64,000 nucleotides of DNA from Semisulcospira habei (taxonomy: Eukaryota > Mollusca > Gastropoda > Semisulcospiridae), in the NCBI GenBank assembly GCA_036245525.1, contig BTPG01000007.1:161627452-161691451 (forward strand), in the 5' to 3' direction. Position 1 is the stretch's first letter, and the number at the start of each line of letters is the position of its first letter. Position numbers and translations under genes: made by a program. Positions 1 to 10,907 of this stretch are shown piece after piece. The notes beneath the pieces were generated by a model. It did not search any database, had not been told where the DNA came from, and saw only the letters and a list, made by a program, of their open reading frames with translations.

Positions 1-520
1 AGTCACCGTGGCAGTGTGTCTCTGAGCTTGCCGAGCGCAAGGCAGCATGTCTCAGAGTTTGCCTTGGTATAAGTTGTGTTTGTTTTGTGAGCATTGCATG
101 TTGTTGCCTGGTCAAAATGTCAGAGCTCTGCGTTTGATCAGGCAGCATTGTCCGCATAATATGTTACTTGGCAGCGTGTTTCGAGCTCGCCAGCGCGCAG
201 CATTGTCTCGACTTGCCATGTAACTGTGGTGTTAGTTGTTTTGTGAGCATGGCATGTTGTTGGTTGGTCAAAAGGTCAGAGCCCTGCGTTTGACCAGGCA
301 GCAGTGTCCGCATGGTTTGTTACTTTGGGAGCGTGTCTCTAGCTTGCCAGCGCACCGTCGTGTCTCGAGCTTGCCTTTGTAACTGTCGGGTGTTAGTTGT
401 TTTGTGAGCATGTCATGTTGTTGTTTTGGGTCAGAAGGTCAGAGCCCTGCGTTTGACCAGGCAGCAGTGTCCGCATGTCGTTACTTTGGCAGAGTGCTCA
501 GAGCCTGCCTTCGTAACACG
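1..520. repeat. Tandem repeat, about 160-bp period
   Basis: About three and a half diverged copies. The anchor GGTCAGAGCCCTGCG (or close variant) recurs near 118, 274 and 437, giving spacings of 156 and 163 bp, each followed by a GGCAGCA-GTGTCCGCAT block and a TTGCC-TTTGTAACTGT block. The array begins before the window. No coding potential is seen. Confidence 0.75.
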
Positions 521-1677
521 ATTTGGTTGTCACTGTGCATGTGTGTTTAGTATTATTCTACAGCTAAAAGACCCGACACTACGCACATTGGGCCGCTCGC
601 TCGACTCGACCTCTCTAAACTAACGCTATTAATTCGCAGCTCATCTTCTTAACTGTGCGTGTTCGGCAGCACACGCGGCAATTCGGTTGCCACCACTATC
701 CCAACCACCACCCTCACTTTGATACAGAACCTAATGTCGAGTTACAGTCGAGTTACAGTTGAGTTACACTGACTGACGTAATGTGATGGCCATTTTTCTC
801 TTCTTTATGTTGTACTGGTCTCGTTTCTGAAGCTTAGCATATATTATTTATTTTCCTTTACTCAATCGTCCCAATGTACATTTATATTTGTGTAGCATTA
901 TCAAGTACGTTATTGCTTATTGTCACTTTTACAGTTCTGTCTATGTACTTAAGAATTTAAACTGTTACATTTGCGGCTGTCATTTGTGTTTTTTCAATGC
1001 ATGCTTTTATGATTCCCTATGTATTTTTGTTATATATTCATGATTCAAACGCCTTCAAAAATACAATATTTCAAGAGCTAAACAAGGTCAAGGCGTTTCA
1101 AATTCATTTAGTCAATATCAATGTCAACGGAGGTATTTACGTACATTCTGCATTGACCATATCTTGAAATAAGCCTTTAAATTACTGCTTTATTGTACAT
1201 ATTTTGTTAATTACTCGTTTTTATGTATACATGTTCTGTGATTCCTTTGCCTTTGTTTATTATTCTGGGGCACGTTCACTGTTAACTGTAGCGGTATACT
1301 ATAGGGGCATTTTCACCCAGCAAAAACACTGAGACTTTGCTTGACTCCGGAACATTCTTCTTGTGTTCCATGATATCTGCTGTAACGTGACCTTAGTTGC
1401 CCGCTCGGCGTTTAAACCTAAATAACTAACTATCAATTTGCCCCCTTACGCCCAAACCTATTGTTCACTGGTGTGTGCATTTATACTAACTATGGATTGG
1501 ATTCACTGATTGATATGGTTGCTGACACAATTATGATCTATTGATGTGCTGTAAATAAATTTAAATAGAAAATTTTGAAGTGTGGTTTAAATTAAACTTT
1601 TATATCTTTTCACGTTGACTCTGCAGCAATTAGAAAATTGATTTGTCTTTTTCTCAATTCACAGCTGTTTTGTCTGT
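521..1677. other. Gene-free AT-rich stretch with a SINE-like tail
   Basis: No convincing exon. Around 1386-1430 there is a short CCTTAGTTGCCCGCTCGGCG segment followed by TTTAAACC and AATAACTAAC. It recurs at 11430-11477, 46856-46900 and 60986-61035, so it is the 3' tail of a dispersed short repeat (SINE-like). The rest shows nothing recognisable. Confidence 0.5.
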
Positions 1678-1758
1678 TTAACTCATTCGCGACGTACCGC
1701 ATGGGAATACGCGGCCAAAGGCCGCGTATCCCCATGCGGTACGTCGGGAATTAGTTAA
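1678..1758. mobile_element. TTAA-ended palindrome, family P5
   Basis: An 81-bp near-perfect palindrome bounded by TTAA on both sides. The arms start TTAACTCATTCGCGACGTAC and meet at ACGCGGCC-AAA-GGCCGCGT. It shares only its ends with the other palindromes in this window. TTAA at both ends fits piggyBac-type target duplication; it has no coding capacity, so it would be non-autonomous. Confidence 0.75.
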
Positions 1759-1867
1759 CTCATTAGGGTGCACCGCATCAGTAGCTGCAAAAGTGTATAG
1801 CGTTGCCTCCGGCAACGCTATACGACACTTCCGCAGCTATTGATGCGGGCTGCCTTAAATGAGATAA
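1755..1867. mobile_element. TTAA-ended palindrome, family P6
   Basis: A second palindrome that shares the right TTAA of its neighbour. Arms start TTAACTCATTAGGGTGC and meet at GCGTTGCC-TCC-GGCAACGC; the right end reads CTTAAATGAGATAA. An arm-like relative (GCATCAATAGCTGCGAC) occurs near 29620-29680 and 61880-61930 beside Kazal terminal exons. Confidence 0.7.
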
Positions 1868-2084
1868 ATGCATTTCTCACGTATAGCGCAATATAGCAGT
1901 CTCTTGATTTCTGGATATTGTCTGTCCCACGTATTTTGCTGTGTAAACGTGTGTCAGTGTGTTAGTAGTGTGACACCTTACAGCTCTAGTCCGTGAGGAC
2001 CTGTGATTTTCGATATTACGGCAACAGCCATTAGGTCCATAATAACAGACTCGCACATATTGATGACACCAACGTGTTTTTATT

Positions 2085-3072
2085 GGCTCACGTGCGAAGC
2101 AAAGGTGAGTCTATGTTTTGGACCAGTGGTCGTCCGTCCGTCCGTCCGCCTTCGTCCGTCGTGGCAAAATTTAACGTTGGCATTTTCTCGGAGATCATTC
2201 AAGCCAGAGTCTTCAACCTTGGCCCAAGGATGCTTTGTGGCAAGACCTTTCTAAACATACCAATTTGAGTGACCTTTCTCAAAGGTCAAAGTCACAGGAG
2301 ATCAGGAAATAGGTAAAAAATCGCCCTATTTTGACCAAATTTATGTTTTCTCAAATACTATTCACAACTTCAAAGCCAAACTTGCTACACAGATACCTTT
2401 CCATACATACTACTTTACGTGACCCCATCGGAAAGGCCAAGGGTCACAAGAGATCGGGAAATAGGTTTATAAAAGCCATATTTTGACAAAAGAATGTTTT
2501 TGCTCAAATACTTTTCACAACTTTAAACCCAAACTTGGTACAGGGATACCTGATGGTAAGAACTTCATATGCATACTAATTTGTATGACCCCTCGGAAAG
2601 GTAAAGGGTCACAAGAGATCAGAAAATAGGTCACAAATAGCCTTTTTTTTTACAATAAATGTTTTTTTCTCAAATACTATTTACAACTGCCATCCCAAAC
2701 CTGGTACAAGATACCTGATGGTAAGACCTTCATATGCATGCTAATTCGGACGACCCCTTGGAAAGGTCAAGGGTTACAAGATATCAGCAAATGATGTCTA
2801 TTGTTTGGTAGAATTTTAGTGGGTTTTTTTCAGGAATTTTGCAAACTTTTCAACCAAAATGTGGCAGAAAGGTATCTGATTATAAGACCTTTTAATGCAT
2901 ACTAATTTATTTCACTTTTCACAAGGTCAATGGTCAGGGGAGGTTGACAAAAGTGAAAAATGCGTAAATTTGGAAAAAAACGTAACCTGTCGGAAAGGTC
3001 AAAGTCACAAAGGTTAGATTAAGTACTGATGTTGATCGGTCATGCACGTGAGCCTTAAGGGCTTTGCCATTC

Positions 3073-3077
<5 letters not shown>
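2085..3077. mobile_element. 1-kb dispersed element X, copy 1
   Basis: It starts with GGCTCACGTG and ends with the inverted complement CACGTGAGCC (3045-3054), followed by a shared GGGCTTTGCC-TTCTTGT tail. After a GTCCGTCCGTCC stretch it holds six or seven diverged subrepeats of about 140 bp, each with a TTCTCAAATACTATTCACAAC core and an AAAGGTCAAGGGTCAC block. It matches 4560-5671 over its length. No ORF is convincing, so it is probably a non-autonomous DNA element with an internal minisatellite. Confidence 0.65.
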
Positions 3078-3111
<34 letters not shown>

Positions 3112-3145
3112 GTTGTTGTATATTTTATATTATTATTATTATCAC
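3078..3145. repeat. (TTA)n microsatellite
   Basis: Two ATT/TTA runs directly upstream of the mucin exon acceptor. Read in frame they give a run of leucines that imitates a signal peptide. The good acceptor TTGCAG at 3149-3154 indicates they are intronic. Confidence 0.8.
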
Positions 3146-3154
3146 TGGTTGCAG

Positions 3155-4191
3155 AAACCACGACTCAAATCGCCACAACAACGGCGCTTACCACAACAAC
3201 CACACCGACCACTCTTGCAAGTACATCAGAGCTAGCGACAACAGTCAGCAACATCGCAACAAAGGAGCAGCTTTTAACAACGGTCGACAAAACAACGGAA
3301 TCGGCACGTAATGAAATAACATCTGAAGCAGCTACTACATCTGATACATTGCGTGTTACAACAGCTACATCAACAATTTCCATCTCCACAGCCACGGCTG
3401 CTGACGTCACAACTAAAGACGTCAAGACTACCACAGTTATAACTACAATGGGATATACACCAACAATTTCAACCTCCCCAACCACGGCTGCTGACGTCAT
3501 AACTAAAGACGTCAAGACTACCACAGTTATAACTACAATGGGATCTACACCAACAGTTTCAACCTCCCCAACCACGGCTGCTGACGTCACAACTACAAAA
3601 GTCATGACTACCGCAGTTATAACTACAATGGGATATACACCAACAATTTCAACCTCCCCAACCACGGCTGCTGAAGTCACTACTAAAGACGTCATGACTA
3701 CCCAGATTATGACTACGAAGAAAGCTGTGACTACCGAAGTTACAAACGCAAACATAGCCATTAATTCTGAAAGCAAAGCTACCAGTACAATCACCACTAC
3801 CGAAATCACCGCCCCTGATTCGACAACTTCAGTCTCGCCTTCGCTGAGCACGGCGTCTCTCCGGTGCGCATGCGTGTGTGAGGCCTTCAACAGCGTCATC
3901 AACGTCACTGCAGAGGAGGCCCGGCAAACTGCCGATGACGTCAAAAAGGAGCTGGCTGTTGACGTCAGCTCTCTGTCGTCAACTCGGCGAAAGAAGGAGT
4001 GCGCGCCAGACCATCGCCCGTCGTCTATCAGTATGGGAGCCTTAGGGGTCACGGTCATCACCGTCATCTTTACCGTCATCTTGTTTAATGATTGCGGTGT
4101 CATTGTTCGTCACGTGAAACACGGGGTTTGGCAAGGGGTGAAACCTGACTTTTCGCCGTCACCTTCTTCGCCACCTCAAAAAACATTCTGA
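3155..4191 (+). CDS. Thr-rich mucin-like type I membrane protein, terminal exon
   Basis: The open frame runs to a TGA at 4189-4191. A pyrimidine-poor but canonical TTGCAG acceptor precedes it, so this is probably the last exon; the upstream exons were not found. The product is an O-glycosylation-type ectodomain (mostly Thr, Ser, Ala, Val) with four 90-bp (30-residue) repeats beginning near 3394, 3484, 3574 and 3664, each with a TTAADVTTKDVKTTTVITTM-like core. A short Cys-rich LRCACVC segment follows, then an NVT sequon, a helical EEARQTADDVKKELAVD stretch, RRKKECAPDHRPSS, a transmembrane helix (MGALGVTVITVIFTVILF) and a Pro/Ser-rich tail of about 35 residues. From memory, the RKK-CAPD-RPSS plus membrane arrangement recurs in molluscan surface proteins of unknown role. 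It probably acts as a mucous or cell-surface glycoprotein. An alternative is a decayed gene, but 340 codons stay open. Confidence 0.7.
3394..3753 (+). repeat. Four 90-bp coding repeats
   Basis: The anchor ACGGCTGCTGACGTC recurs every 90 bp at 3394, 3484 and 3574, with a variant at 3664. The period is a multiple of three and the substitutions keep the frame open, as expected for an expressed mucin repeat. Confidence 0.85.
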
Positions 4192-4303
4192 TTTTCGAGG
4201 TCACTTTTGAAGGACATTTCTTCGTCCTTTTGACCTCTGCGGCCGACGTTCCAAGATTTGGGATTTGCCCTCCGAAACTGCTTACAGGCTGAGGAGAATA
4301 AGG

Positions 4304-4388
4304 GACAATGACAGTTTAAGGCCGGTGCCAGAATAGCTTGGCGCCTGTAGGCGCCAAGCTATTCTGCCATCAGCCTTGAACTATCGTG
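4304..4388. mobile_element. Palindrome, family P1 (solo core)
   Basis: Arms around GGCGCC-TGTA-GGCGCC with AGAATAGCTTGGCGCC and its complement. It is the most abundant palindrome family here (see 15441, 17728, 25274, 27626, 29823, 31541, 34705, 45052, 48283, 59665 and 62085). The outer arms are diverged in this copy. Confidence 0.75.
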
Positions 4389-4559
4389 TTTTTTCCATCT
4401 TCTCTTGTTGTGTGTCAAGACTGAGCGGGTTACAATATGGCTGCAAGGTCAAATGTAGGTCATGCAGGACCTAAGGGTTAAACGACCTAGATATTGAACT
4501 TCTAACTTACTCTTCACCCAACTAAACCCTGACCGTGAAGGCCGTCCATTCTGATTTTC

Positions 4560-5671
4560 GGCTCACGTGCGAAGCAAAAGTGAGTCGTGTTCTAAGCCAG
4601 TGGTCGTCCGTCCGTCCGCCGTCGTCCGTGGTAAAATTTAACGTTTGCATTTTCTCCGCGACTATTCAAGCCACAGTCCTCAACCTTGGCCCAAGGAAAC
4701 ATCGTGGCAAGACTTTTCAAAAAATGCAAATGTGATTGACCTCTCTCAAAGGTCAAAGTCACAAGGGATCAGGAAATAGGTCAAAACTAGCCATTTTTTG
4801 TTAAAGTATTTTTTTCTCAAATGCTATTCACAACTTCATAACCCAAATTTAATACAAAGATACTCGAAGTAAGACCTTTCTATGCATTCTAATTTGGTTG
4901 ACCCCTCGGAAAGGTGAAGGGTCACAAGAGGTCAGGAAATAGGTCCAATAGCCACATTTTGAAAAAAAGATGTTCTTTTCTTAAATACTATTCACACCTT
5001 CAAACCCAAACTTGGTACAAAGATGCCTGATGGTAAGACCTATCTACTATACGTACTAGTTTGGATGACCCCTCAGTGTGTAAAATGTCAATTTTTGATA
5101 GAATTGTACTTTTATCAACAGTTTTGCAAACTTTTCAATCAAATTTGGCACAAAAGTAGCCGATTGTAAGACCTTTTTATGTATACTAATTTAGTTGACT
5201 CATCACAAAGGTCAAGGGTGGTGGGATGATCCAAAGATAGTTCCAAAATAGCCATATTTTCACCCCAATTTTTTTTCTCCCTTAAATACTATTTTCAACT
5301 TCAAACCTAAACTTGGTACAAAGATACCTGATGGTAAGATCTATCTATGCATAGTAATTTGGATGACCCATCGGAAAGGTCAAGGGTCACAAGAGGTCGG
5401 TAAATGTGTGATAAATGCCAATTTTTGTTAGAATTGTAGTTTTTATCAAAGTTTTTGCAAATTTAGCAGACAGGTTGCTGATGGCAACGCATTTCTATGC
5501 ACACTAATTTAGCCGACCCATCGAAAAGTCAAGGGTCACGGGGGGTTGACAGATGTGTGAAAAATACTTAAATTTCGCTGCTGCAGATGCATCACTTTAC
5601 TTATTGTCACTACGGTCACATATATGTGGATCGGACATAAACGTGAGCCATAGGGGCTTTGCCCTTCTTGT
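4560..5671. mobile_element. 1-kb dispersed element X, copy 2
   Basis: Same orientation and structure as 2085-3077: it starts GGCTCACGTGCGAAGC, has the GTCCGTCCGTCCGCC stretch, then several 140-bp subrepeats, and ends AAACGTGAGCC plus GGGGCTTTGCCCTTCTTGT. The two copies flank the mucin exon. Confidence 0.65.
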
Positions 5672-5903
5672 CTACGATTGACATTACGATCCTCATTTGT
5701 AACTGGACCGAGAGCACATTTGCAGTGAACACGATTGACCTTCAGTTTGACCCTTTGTTATTGTGTTGACCTTCACCATCACACATCTTCACTGTCGAAT
5801 TTTGTGATTGATGTGCAGTTCTGAACAAGAGACACAATTACATGCTTTCAGTGGTATTAAAAGATTGTTCCCTTCACGATGGCTTCCCTTTGATAACTCG
5901 TGC

Positions 5904-6110
5904 TAGCAAACGTGCACGCGCGCACACACACACGCACGCACGCATAGACGGACAGACACACGTATGCACACGCACACATGCACACACATCAGTACACACA
6001 CACACTCACTCACACACATACACACACACACCTTCCCCAAAACCCTTCGTCGTTGCCCCCTTTCACGCCACCCCCCCCCCCCCCACACACACACACACAC
6101 ACACACTTCT
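5904..6110. repeat. CA/CGCA microsatellite with poly-C
   Basis: ACAC-rich DNA with CGCA variants, an internal C14 tract near 6070 and a final (CA)n. It yields spurious His/Thr and Cys/Val frames on the two strands. Confidence 0.9.
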
Positions 6111-6191
6111 TTCAACCACCCGCTCCCTGTAAAATGGCACAGAAGACAAGGGTGATGTAATATTAAATGGTACAGAAGACATAGGTGATGT

Positions 6192-6310
6192 AATATTATT
6201 TAGTACGAGTTAGGCTTTGCCAGTGGTTCTTGTCGCCGCCAGGGCCCAGTTGGGGGGGGGGGGGGGGGTGCGGCAATGTCGAAGGTAAGGGTCGAGGGCT
6301 TTAGTATGTA
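6192..6310 (+). repeat. Arm of TACGAGTTAGGC repeat family with poly-G
   Basis: TACGAGTTAGGCTTTGCC followed by a TTCTTGTCGCC segment, a G-rich tract and CAATGTCGAAGG plus TCGAGGGCTTTAG. The same order occurs at 40266-40375, and the terminal block also occurs at 39415, 40148 and 41700-41755. Confidence 0.6.
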
Positions 6311-7430
6311 TGTAGACACGAGAATCTCAGATATTACTACACGCACAAGCTTGAAACTTAGCGAAATACTTTATTTAAGGGGTGGCTAAGAGAGCCTCCG
6401 AGCATGTAACTGGATGTCTCATTGAAGACATAAAAGACCGTTTATAGAAAGTCGGTTGACCCTTAATTAATTGAGTCCTTAATTCTTGTCATATTTACTT
6501 GCAATTTTGGATATAGATAGTTTGGAGAAAGACATTGAATGAGTTCGTTACCCAGCTTTGTACCTCTTCAACGTTTTGAATAATTTTTGCAAGTTTTGGA
6601 TCCACTATATACTCCCATCAAACAGTCAGCCCTGGAAGAGGTCATGTGGAACAAAACAGTCAGCCCTGGAAGAGGCTGCGTGCCTTTCGGATGAGTGACG
6701 TGAAACATCAATTTCGTCACTGTGTACACGGCGTCGTGAGCATGACGTCAGGCTCATAGTGACCTCATTTTGCTGCTCGTGCTATTTTTCTTCAGAATTC
6801 CTGTCGCTACGCCAGCTCAGAGAGCGTACTAATGGCGGGAAGCGCCGTGTGTTCGTCTTTATTTGTGTGTGCCGGCGTGTGTGTTGATCAGAGATTGGCT
6901 TAGAGCGGAGGGAAATGAATCCGAAGGATAAGCTTAAAAATATGAACAACTCTGAATGTTCCTTTAAAAAAAACCGCAAGTGAGCTCCAAACAATACGGT
7001 AGACTTTAGGATGCCATTCTCATCTTGTTAAATAGGAGATGATATATCAGAATCAGGTCAAAGACAAAAGGTAAAGACCCATGACAGCGAGAACAGCTCA
7101 CATATAGAAGGGACTTTGTGGTTTATGGTTCATCCCATCTTGTTTATCTAGCGTTTGCTTTCTTCGCCGTTTTGAATACGGAGTACATGGATCTTCGCTT
7201 GGATTTTTCTGTCGATGATATCTATCTTATCCAGTTATTTGTGTTTGAAATGGGTCCCAATGGTATCACATGACACCTACATGCAGTTCTTTTTGTTGTG
7301 TAACCCCCAAACTTGTTTATTTGTTAGCATTTGTTTTGCTTAGATGTTTGACTGAATGCAGTTTATGGTATGTTTGTACTGAAAAATGTGATTGGCCAGT
7401 GATGTATTTGCTCAGCGAGTACCGTTGTTG
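6311..7430. other. Gene-free stretch
   Basis: No exon with both splice sites and composition support. It contains a 26-bp direct duplicate (AACAGTCAGCCCTGGAAGAG near 6620 and 6656). The distal end, near 7230-7280, resembles part of the repeat at 42105-42175. Confidence 0.4.
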
Positions 7431-7435
7431 GATAT

Positions 7436-8500
7436 TTAGTTCGATTTTAATAATTCGATTTTCTCATTCGCACCACAAACAATAGACAAGACGTATACAA
7501 ACCTACACAATATTCACTCAGTTCATTCATGCACCTGTAATACACGCACACACTTAACCATTCGCACAATGTTAAGAGTACTAATCACATCTTACACACT
7601 CATTGTTCCACGACGATGTTACTTCTCAGTCATTGTCTATTGAAAATAACTGACACTAATTAAGTTGATGCTTAGATTCCTGGAACGATTACACAGTTTA
7701 ATTATCCGACCGTGAATGAAGATCGATGTTGCGTCGCTGCTCGTTGATTCAGCCTCGCCACTCGTCGAACAATCAGACTATCTCTCGCGATGGCCCGTCT
7801 AAGCTCCGCTGCACACCGCCTGGATCAACTTGACTATCTCGTACACCGCGTTGACTATGTTCCCACTTGACTCTCACGTACACCACGTTGACTACATTCC
7901 CACATGACTCTCACGTACATTCATCCCACGTCACAGCTGAAGAAAGCATCTATTTAACATATAAAAAGTGTATCTCCGTATAAAAAATTAGCCATTGTTT
8001 AGATCGTTACTTCCGCCCGAATGACGACACTTGGTAACGATGACGACCCCAACGGTTTCCGGATGTTGTCGACGATTTCCGATCGTTTCCGACATCGAAT
8101 AAAATATCATAATAACAATCAATTCGAAATGCCATGCACACACACACGAATACGACATATTTCCGCACAACACATAACCTCTCAATTCGATCCGAATAAT
8201 TACGAAATCAAACAGGCTCAACGAAACGCTTCGACCATTCGATCCATCCCCGCGCGCCCATCGCCAGACGACACCGCAAACTCGCCGATGCGCGCCGAAT
8301 GTCCTACAGTTTCCGATCTAGAGCCAAACAACTAATACATTTCTCGAATCTACTATTTAACAAACATATACCTACCCAAAGATGCGTGAAAGTAAACCGT
8401 CGACTGTCTTTGTGCCTGTCTGCTACCGGTCCTGGCCGTTGACAAGGTCACGGTTATAGTCCTCCGGTTACTTGTAGTTCTACAACTACATATTTTGTTT
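7436..8500 (+). repeat. Dispersed repeat family Y, copy 1
   Basis: It matches 40507-41480 in order: a segment with CAATAGACAA-GACGTATACAAACC, then CACCTGTAATACACGCACAC, then TGCACACCGCCTGGATCAA, then TTTGTGCCTGTC with GACAAGGTCAC. No intact coding frame is seen; its class is unknown. Confidence 0.55.
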
Positions 8501-8565
8501 TACAATACAATACAATACAATACAATACAATACAATACAATACAATACAATACAATACAATACAA
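8501..8565 (-). repeat. (TACAA)n tail of a LINE
   Basis: Thirteen TACAA units. On the minus strand this is a (TTGTA)n tail directly after ACAATAAAGTTG, which is the 3' end of the adjoining LINE fragment. Confidence 0.85.
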
Positions 8566-9350
8566 CTTTATTGTCTGTTAGAGTCAAGGCACGACAGAAA
8601 TTTGCCTTTCGGCTCGTCATGAAACAACAATATAAGACATTAACAAACGCTACAAGAACATATCATGAAAAATTATCATTGCAACAATCTATCACAAGCA
8701 ATCTGTCACAAGATGGGAGGTAATATTAAATAGATCATACTTATCGCGGCGTTATAAACGAGAGTTCAAAATCGAGACAGCAGTTGAAATAAAAGACTTC
8801 TTAAAAACCTTTTTGGCAAGTGACATGTTGAAACGTCTGCCTGATGGTAGCATTTAAAACTGATCAGATAGTGGGTGACGAGGATCATTGACAATGCTAG
8901 CAGCTATCCTTCGGACAGCTCTATGGTACAGATCATCTACTGGGTACTGTCCTAGTAGGCCAATGATCTTCTCAGCTGTTCTGACGATACGTGACAGTCT
9001 GCCCCTGTTTTCTCATACTTAGGTTGCCATACCAAGCAGTGATGTTAAAAGTCAGTATGCTTTCGATCAGGCTTCTATAAACGGATTCTAAAACCCTGGA
9101 ACTGACATCAAAACTTCTCAGTTTCCTAAGAAGGTACAGACGCTGGTTTGCTTTTTTCACAATCAGATCGGTGTTTCCAGTGAAGGACAGCCAAGGTATT
9201 TAAATTCAGTAACCACCTCTACAGGTTGATTATTAATTGTGACAGGTACAAAAATGTCATCAACTTTCCTGTCATCAATGACGAGTTCTTTTGGTTTTCT
9301 GTAGATTCATTTCCAGAAAACTGTCTTTGCACCATGACTCTAATACTGCT
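8566..9350 (-). mobile_element. 5'-truncated LINE fragment (CR1/L2-like), RT 3' part
   Basis: Minus-strand frames, broken by frameshifts, encode WCKDSFLEMNLQKTK, then EFKYLGC, then KKANQRLYLLRKLRSFDVSS, then SLIESILTFNITAWYGNLS, then a tail with DDLYHRAVRRIAASIVND, LPSGRRFNMSLAKK and FKKSFISTA. These are the end of the reverse transcriptase domain and its C-terminal extension in CR1/L2-type LINEs (family recognised from memory). The fragment is truncated at the 5' side, where it meets repeat Z near 9350, and is inactive. Confidence 0.75.
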
Positions 9351-9560
9351 ATCTGTCCCCCACCCGGGTCTGCCCTGGGGGACTTGGGTGGGGTTAGGTA
9401 CTTTTTAGTTCCCAGGGTCACCCTGGTCAGCCCCACAGGGTGGGTTTTCCTCTCTATTCTGGGGCATGTGTTTCTGTCTACCCTTTGTCCATTCACCTGT
9501 ATTTGCCTTTTTAAAACTCTCCCTACTGTCTGCACTGCCCCTAGCTCTTGATATTGCTCC
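9351..9560 (+). repeat. Dispersed repeat Z, copy 1 (partial)
   Basis: Begins CCCACCCGGGTCTGCCCTGG, then GGGGTTAGGTACTTTTTAG, then CACAGGGTGGGTTTTCC, then TTCTGGGGCATGTGTTTCTG. It matches 13291-13668 and 45611-45958 but lacks their CGGGACGTTAAGCAATG tail. Confidence 0.7.
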
Positions 9561-9689
9561 TTTAATTTGCAATTCCTTACCGACTGAGCTGAGAAATGCC
9601 TCCACCCTTAAGCAGTTCAAAGCAAAGTTAATAACTTACTTTTTCTCGCAGAGTTTCGTGTAATCTCTGCCGTATTTCTGTACACCCCC

Positions 9690-10352
9690 CCCCCCCCCTC
9701 CGCAGACTCGTGTGTGCGTGTGCGTGTGTGTCGTTTTCGCCTGCGCATTGAGTTATATTATTAATATGAGTATAAACGCACGCAGACTTGCCCCTAGTCG
9801 CACGTACAGACTCTCGCACAACAGACACATACACCGCCACTGACTCAGTCGGCCGCATTCACGCGGTAAAACTCAACACACTAGCTCTCTTTCTACTATG
9901 GGTCTTTATAAAAGTAAACAATAAAAGATCACTCAAAAGCTAATGCACACCACACCCTCCCACTACAAGCACTTCAACACCACATACACATTCACAATGT
10001 AAACGCCAGGCTAGGTAATTGTCTCTCACAATCCAACCTGTTTGCTGGTGTTCTCGCTTGGTAACGTTCTGTCCTTTCACGTCTAGGCGTGTAAGTCTTC
10101 CGTCGCACGCTTCCGAGTCGACCCGTTTCTCGTACCGTGGACGTCCTCTGGATTCGCTCCGTAGCGCAGTCCCTGCTGACATGACCCGGGTGTCTCAACA
10201 CCGATCGCTCACTCCCTGAGTGAAGACTTTATGACCTCACAATAGGTCCCTCGGCGGTAACCTCTGTTGACTGAAGTCTCGGCGTCACGTCGCTCCGCTC
10301 CACCACAAGCACTCTGTACAATAAAGTGCTAATATCATAACACTTGCTAAAC
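9690..10352. other. Gene-free stretch with a possible gag-like fragment on the minus strand
   Basis: A poly-C tract and GT-rich DNA near 9687-9735 come first. On the minus strand, 9992-10201 is open and carries RHPGHVSRDC, which matches the second half of a CCHC zinc knuckle, followed by an Arg-rich segment. No CxxC half is in frame, so a retroelement gag origin is only a suggestion. Confidence 0.3.
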
Positions 10353-10907
10353 ACACATATTGGACACTCACAAACCAGATAGGTGAGGCTAGCGCTGGCA
10401 GAATTGTATAACAAACCAAGGGGAATTACTCAGCGCTGGACAGAACAGTTAGATCCCCTGCCCCCGCCTATCAGGCACCCATTCGCCAGTCCACAGAGAA
10501 ATACGCAGGTATAGAACAAGACGATCATCTACATCCCTAAAAAGGATGCATCAGGTCTCTTATATAACCCATGTCTTTCTCCGGAACTTAGGAAGTAGGC
10601 AGGAGAAACATACATACACAAACACGAAGGTGCATTACATAATATAGTAATAACCGACCACATATAGTAATGCACCTTCGTGTTTGTGTATGTATGCTTC
10701 TCCTGCCTACTTCCTAAGTTCCGGAGAAAGACATGGGTTATATAAGAGACCTGATGCATCCTTTTTAGGGATGTAGATGATCGTCTTGTTCTATACCTGC
10801 GTATTTCTCTGTGGGCTGGCGAATGGGTGCCTGATAGGCGGGGGCAGGGGATCTAACTGTTCTGTCCAGCGCTGAGTAATTCCCCTTGGTTTGTTACACA
10901 TATTGGA
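10353..10907. mobile_element. Head-to-head dimer of the 375-bp element, with 12-bp target duplication
   Basis: A left arm (minus) and right arm (plus) of the same unit found at 48942-52716 meet near 10650. The whole is flanked by identical 12-bp direct repeats, ACACATATTGGA, at 10353-10364 and 10896-10907. The left edge corresponds to the unit's TATCTGGTTTGTGAG end and the right edge to its CCCCTTGGTTTG point. The unit contains TTATATAAG and a hairpin GCATCC-loop-GGATGT. No transposase or RT is present. See the findings. Confidence 0.8.

Noticed and set aside
1990..2001. GTCCGTGAGGAC, identical to a common hammerhead stem II loop
   Set aside because: The obligatory CTGATGA and GAAA flanks are absent.
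3165..4103. 312-codon minus-strand frame opposite the mucin
   Set aside because: A Val-rich shadow of the Thr repeats; the plus frame has a plausible membrane protein and acceptor.
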